From Ferruginibacter sp. (GTDB taxonomy: Bacteria > Bacteroidota > Bacteroidia > Chitinophagales > Chitinophagaceae), in contig JANXVN010000309.1 of NCBI GenBank assembly GCA_025351645.1, positions 1 through 33,828 on the forward strand: a stretch of 33,828 nt of DNA, given 5' to 3'. How positions within the stretch are numbered: the first letter of the stretch is position 1; the number at the start of each line of letters is the position of its first letter. The translations under genes were made by a program, and so were the position numbers. Shown here piece by piece: positions 31,417 through 33,828 of the stretch. The notes under the pieces were generated by a model, which saw only the letters and a list, made by a program, of their open reading frames with translations, searched no databases and was not told the DNA's origin.

Positions 31417-33165
31417 TTACTGCTTATCCTTACAGCCGTTTAAAAAATCTTTGATGCCGGCAACAATTTTATCTACCATTTGCTGCTGGTATTTTTCATC
31501 CAGGATTTTGGCTTCTTCATCCAGGTTGCTGAGGAACAACGTTTCTATCAATGCGTTGGGGTATTCGGTTGGGCTGTTGAGCATAAAGTTGAAGGAGCCG
31601 GTGTTGCCATAATCTTTAAGCCCCAGTTCCAGCATGTGCTTGTAGATATCGAGGCTTAAATCCCTAAAGCCAATATAGCGGTAATAGGTGCTGGTGCCGC
31701 CTGTGCGAAAGGGATCTTCGGAAGAATTGAGGTGGATGCTTAGTAACAAATCTGGCAGGCTATCGCGGTAAAAAAGTATCCGTTCTTTATTATCAAAAAA
31801 ACGTTCTGTTGTACGGGTCATTATCACTTTGGCGCCTTCTTTTACCAAGGCTTTTTCTAGCTTTAGGGAAATGGGCAACGTGATTTCTTTTTCGTAAATG
31901 CCTAATGAGCCTACTGCGCCGTTGTTGGTGCCGCCATGGCCTGCATCTACGGCGATAGTCAGGTTTTTTAAAGATAAATTTTCGGGCTGGTGCTTTACTC
32001 TAATTACCAGCGTATTGCCATTGTAATAAACCAAATGGCCCCAATGCTGCTGGTGCTTTAATGATATTGTTATCCTGAAAATATCATCTGCTATTTGCTC
32101 ATAATCTACTTTGGTAATTTCTTTTACAGTTTGTAACTGCGTTATCCAATTGGTGTTGTTGGTGGCACCAAATATATCCACCACAATTTTAGAAGGATCG
32201 GTTAGTTGAAAAGATTGGTAGGGCAGCTTGGCAAACAGCGCAACTTTTACATAATCATACGTATCATCTCCGGAAACATTCCATTTGGCGGTTAAAGATT
32301 GCGGGCTGAACGTGCCTTTGGGCATTAATGTTACCAGTTCTTCGGGGATATAAGCCGTTCTTGTCTGTGCCAATCTTACTTTAAAATGAGTGCCTGCTTT
32401 ACCAATTATTTTTAGCACGATATTACTATCGATATATCCAACTTTAGCACCGCCGAGCCTATCATCGCCCAAGCCATATTCTAAATGTGCCAGCCTGCCT
32501 TTGGTAACGCAAATGTCAGATGCCAAGGGCGACATTACAGAGAACATCGCCTTGGTTTCTTTGGTAAATTTTATGCTTAAAGAATCTTCAATAGTGACTG
32601 GTATTTTTAGTTTGGCAAAGCTATCTGTAGCCCGTACGATATATTCTCCCTGGTAAATGCCCAGCATGCCTTTAGTTTGGCTTAGCGGCAATTCGTACAG
32701 TGGCGTATTGTTTATGGTGGTTACAATGCAATGGGTTAAAGCCTTTACCTTAAATTGTATAACATCGCCTGGCAATACAATCAAATTTCCTTCGGGATAA
32801 GTAACAACACTTTCAATATCCAACGTTTTAACCGGCTCGGCTGGCTTAGGCAAAGTATAGGTGTAAGTAACTTTTTTTGAAACAGTATTACCCTTAAAAG
32901 CAGCTATAATATTTAAGGTAGAATCGCCCGCCCTCAAATTAAGTTCGATGGCGAAACCGCCTGTAGAGTACACTTTTACCGGCTTTTCATCTACCGTGAT
33001 TGTACATGTTTTACAAGTACTGCCAATAATAAAATTAGTGGATGAGGTTACAGTTGCTTTTTCTGCAGATGGCTGCACTAGTTTAATAAAAGGCTTTTCT
33101 GAGCTTTGAGCGAAGATGTTAGTAAAAAGAAAACACGCCAATAGAACCGTAATTATTTTGTTCAC
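31417..33165 (-). CDS. Secreted N-acetylmuramoyl-L-alanine amidase (Amidase_3)
   Basis: A 582-residue zinc enzyme that cuts the bond between MurNAc and the stem peptide, acting in the periplasm during cell division or wall turnover. It starts with GTG at 33165 and has a signal peptide (MNKIITVLLACFLFTNIFAQ). Residues 25 to about 390 contain beta-rich domains, including an AMIN-like part (IVVDIFGATNNTNWI). The catalytic domain starts near 405: AVDAGHGG, then IYEKEIT with the glutamate ligand, LLLSIHLNSSEDP with the second histidine, and the catalytic glutamate in ALIETLFLSN. All needed residues are present. TATTTTTG upstream at 33186-33193 is its likely promoter. Confidence 0.92.
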   Translation of the reverse strand: MNKIITVLLACFLFTNIFAQSSEKPFIKLVQPSAEKATVTSSTNFIIGSTCKTCTITVDEKPVKVYSTGGFAIELNLRAGDSTLNIIAAFKGNTVSKKVTYTYTLPKPAEPVKTLDIESVVTYPEGNLIVLPGDVIQFKVKALTHCIVTTINNTPLYELPLSQTKGMLGIYQGEYIVRATDSFAKLKIPVTIEDSLSIKFTKETKAMFSVMSPLASDICVTKGRLAHLEYGLGDDRLGGAKVGYIDSNIVLKIIGKAGTHFKVRLAQTRTAYIPEELVTLMPKGTFSPQSLTAKWNVSGDDTYDYVKVALFAKLPYQSFQLTDPSKIVVDIFGATNNTNWITQLQTVKEITKVDYEQIADDIFRITISLKHQQHWGHLVYYNGNTLVIRVKHQPENLSLKNLTIAVDAGHGGTNNGAVGSLGIYEKEITLPISLKLEKALVKEGAKVIMTRTTERFFDNKERILFYRDSLPDLLLSIHLNSSEDPFRTGGTSTYYRYIGFRDLSLDIYKHMLELGLKDYGNTGSFNFMLNSPTEYPNALIETLFLSNLDEEAKILDEKYQQQMVDKIVAGIKDFLNGCKDKQ

Positions 33166-33185
33166 TTTATGCTTTTTAGTAGTTA

Positions 33186-33193
33186 CAAAAATA
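33186..33193 (-). promoter_or_regulatory. Predicted -7 box of the amidase gene
   Basis: On the minus strand TATTTTTG is an exact TAnnTTTG match, 20 nt before the GTG start. Confidence 0.5.
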
Positions 33194-33346
33194 CATCATT
33201 CACACTTTAACGATAAGGAGTGGAAAAAGCTTCAATTTTTTGAAATAATAAATCGCACTTTATATCGTTAAGGGTAGAAAACTTATTTATAAAATACTTT
33301 TTGTTAAATAATATTTATATTTTCGAACCTAAACCAAAAAACAATT

Positions 33347-33828
33347 ATGAAAAAAATGATGTTATCCGTAGTCGCATCCCTTCTTATGCTATTATCAATT
33401 GGTCAAACTAATGATAAAATGCTGAAACACTCAGGAGAAGTTTTAGAAGTTAAAGTTATTAAAGTTGGTGAAACAACTATCTCCTACAAGTACCCGGGGG
33501 AAGATGCTGAACAAACCATTGGCAAATTTGCTGTTGCAACTATTACGTATGGCACAAGCGGGCGTAAAGAAACTATTTCCGAAAAAATTGTTATAGACTC
33601 AAAAAATGATTGGGAAAAAGTGGAAATACTAACGAATGCCAGCCAGGTATTGGGGCTTAAGAAAGGCGAAGAAGTAAAAGGTAAAACTTCTGGTTTTTTA
33701 ACCTATAATAGTGCAGGATCTGCAGATAAAAAAGCTACTAAAAGAATAAAAGAGGCGGCAGCTGAAGCAGGCTCGCCATTTGTTTTGATGACGTCTGACA
33801 AGGCTGATACTTTTGGTGTTAAGCAAGC
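33347..33828 (+). CDS. Secreted protein of unknown family (cut by window edge)
   Basis: An open frame from the ATG at 33347 runs for 160 codons to the window end. It begins with a signal peptide-like stretch (MKKMMLSVVASLLMLLSIGQ). The next 55 residues (HSGEVLEVKVIKVGETTISYKYPGEDAEQTIGKFAVATITYGTSGRKE) alternate polar and hydrophobic residues and look like a small beta domain, as in short envelope proteins of Bacteroidota that begin with G-x-V-x-V-K-V. A lysine-rich segment with KKATKRIKEAAAEAGSPFVLM follows. The function is not known and the C-terminus is missing. TATATTTT about 24 nt upstream of the start is a near match to the -7 box. Confidence 0.75.
   Translation, partial: MKKMMLSVVASLLMLLSIGQTNDKMLKHSGEVLEVKVIKVGETTISYKYPGEDAEQTIGKFAVATITYGTSGRKETISEKIVIDSKNDWEKVEILTNASQVLGLKKGEEVKGKTSGFLTYNSAGSADKKATKRIKEAAAEAGSPFVLMTSDKADTFGVKQ

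Overview
This window reads as chromosomal DNA of a member of the Bacteroidota, most likely a Chitinophagaceae- or Sphingobacteria-like environmental bacterium. The case rests on several signs. Purine-rich ribosome binding sites are nearly absent. Many genes have the Bacteroidota-type -7 promoter box TAnnTTTG upstream. A NagB/PIG-L fusion protein lies divergent to a NagP/FucP-type sugar transporter, an orphan KorB is present, and short dispersed palindromes sit in the intergenic gaps. Most genes look like ordinary core genes; no phage, CRISPR array, rRNA or tRNA was seen.

Layout. 1-122 is the start of an IS4/Tn5-like transposase running off the left edge. 390-3999 holds purH, a lytic transglycosylase and a GH25 lysozyme. 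4064-5251 holds three small genes: a membrane protein, a DUF4440-like protein and a MerC-like protein with a well-placed operator. 5504-10661 runs on the plus strand: a radical SAM/SPASM protein, an AI-2E family permease overlapping a MarR regulator, a GH10-like lipoprotein-type glycosidase and a KdnA-like aminotransferase. 10817-13761 carries a small secreted protein, rpoN (sigma-54) and a PAP2-like membrane protein.

14550-22096 is a full urease locus: ureA, ureB and ureC for the enzyme, ureE, ureF, ureG and ureD for nickel insertion, and a UreH/NicO-like nickel permease. All catalytic residues of UreC are intact. A secreted beta-lactamase-fold serine hydrolase sits between ureF and ureG, and a 64-nt nested hairpin separates ureC from ureE. 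An aldo/keto reductase follows 17 nt downstream.

23826-27433 is an amino-sugar module: the minus-strand NagB/PIG-L fusion and the plus-strand sugar permease diverge from a 407-nt region with two identical LacI-type operators 124 bp apart. 27480-29329 holds a DctA-like symporter and a VOC protein. 29500-30030 is a toxin-antitoxin pair whose antitoxin reading frame is broken twice while the toxin is intact. 30061-33165 holds korB without a neighbouring korA, a GC-rich dispersed repeat and a cell-wall amidase. A secreted protein of unknown family runs off the right edge.

No clear new multi-gene system was found. The signals that the known genes do not explain are mostly non-coding: three families of dispersed palindromes, the ureC-ureE structure, the operators of merC and of the amino-sugar genes, and the broken antitoxin.
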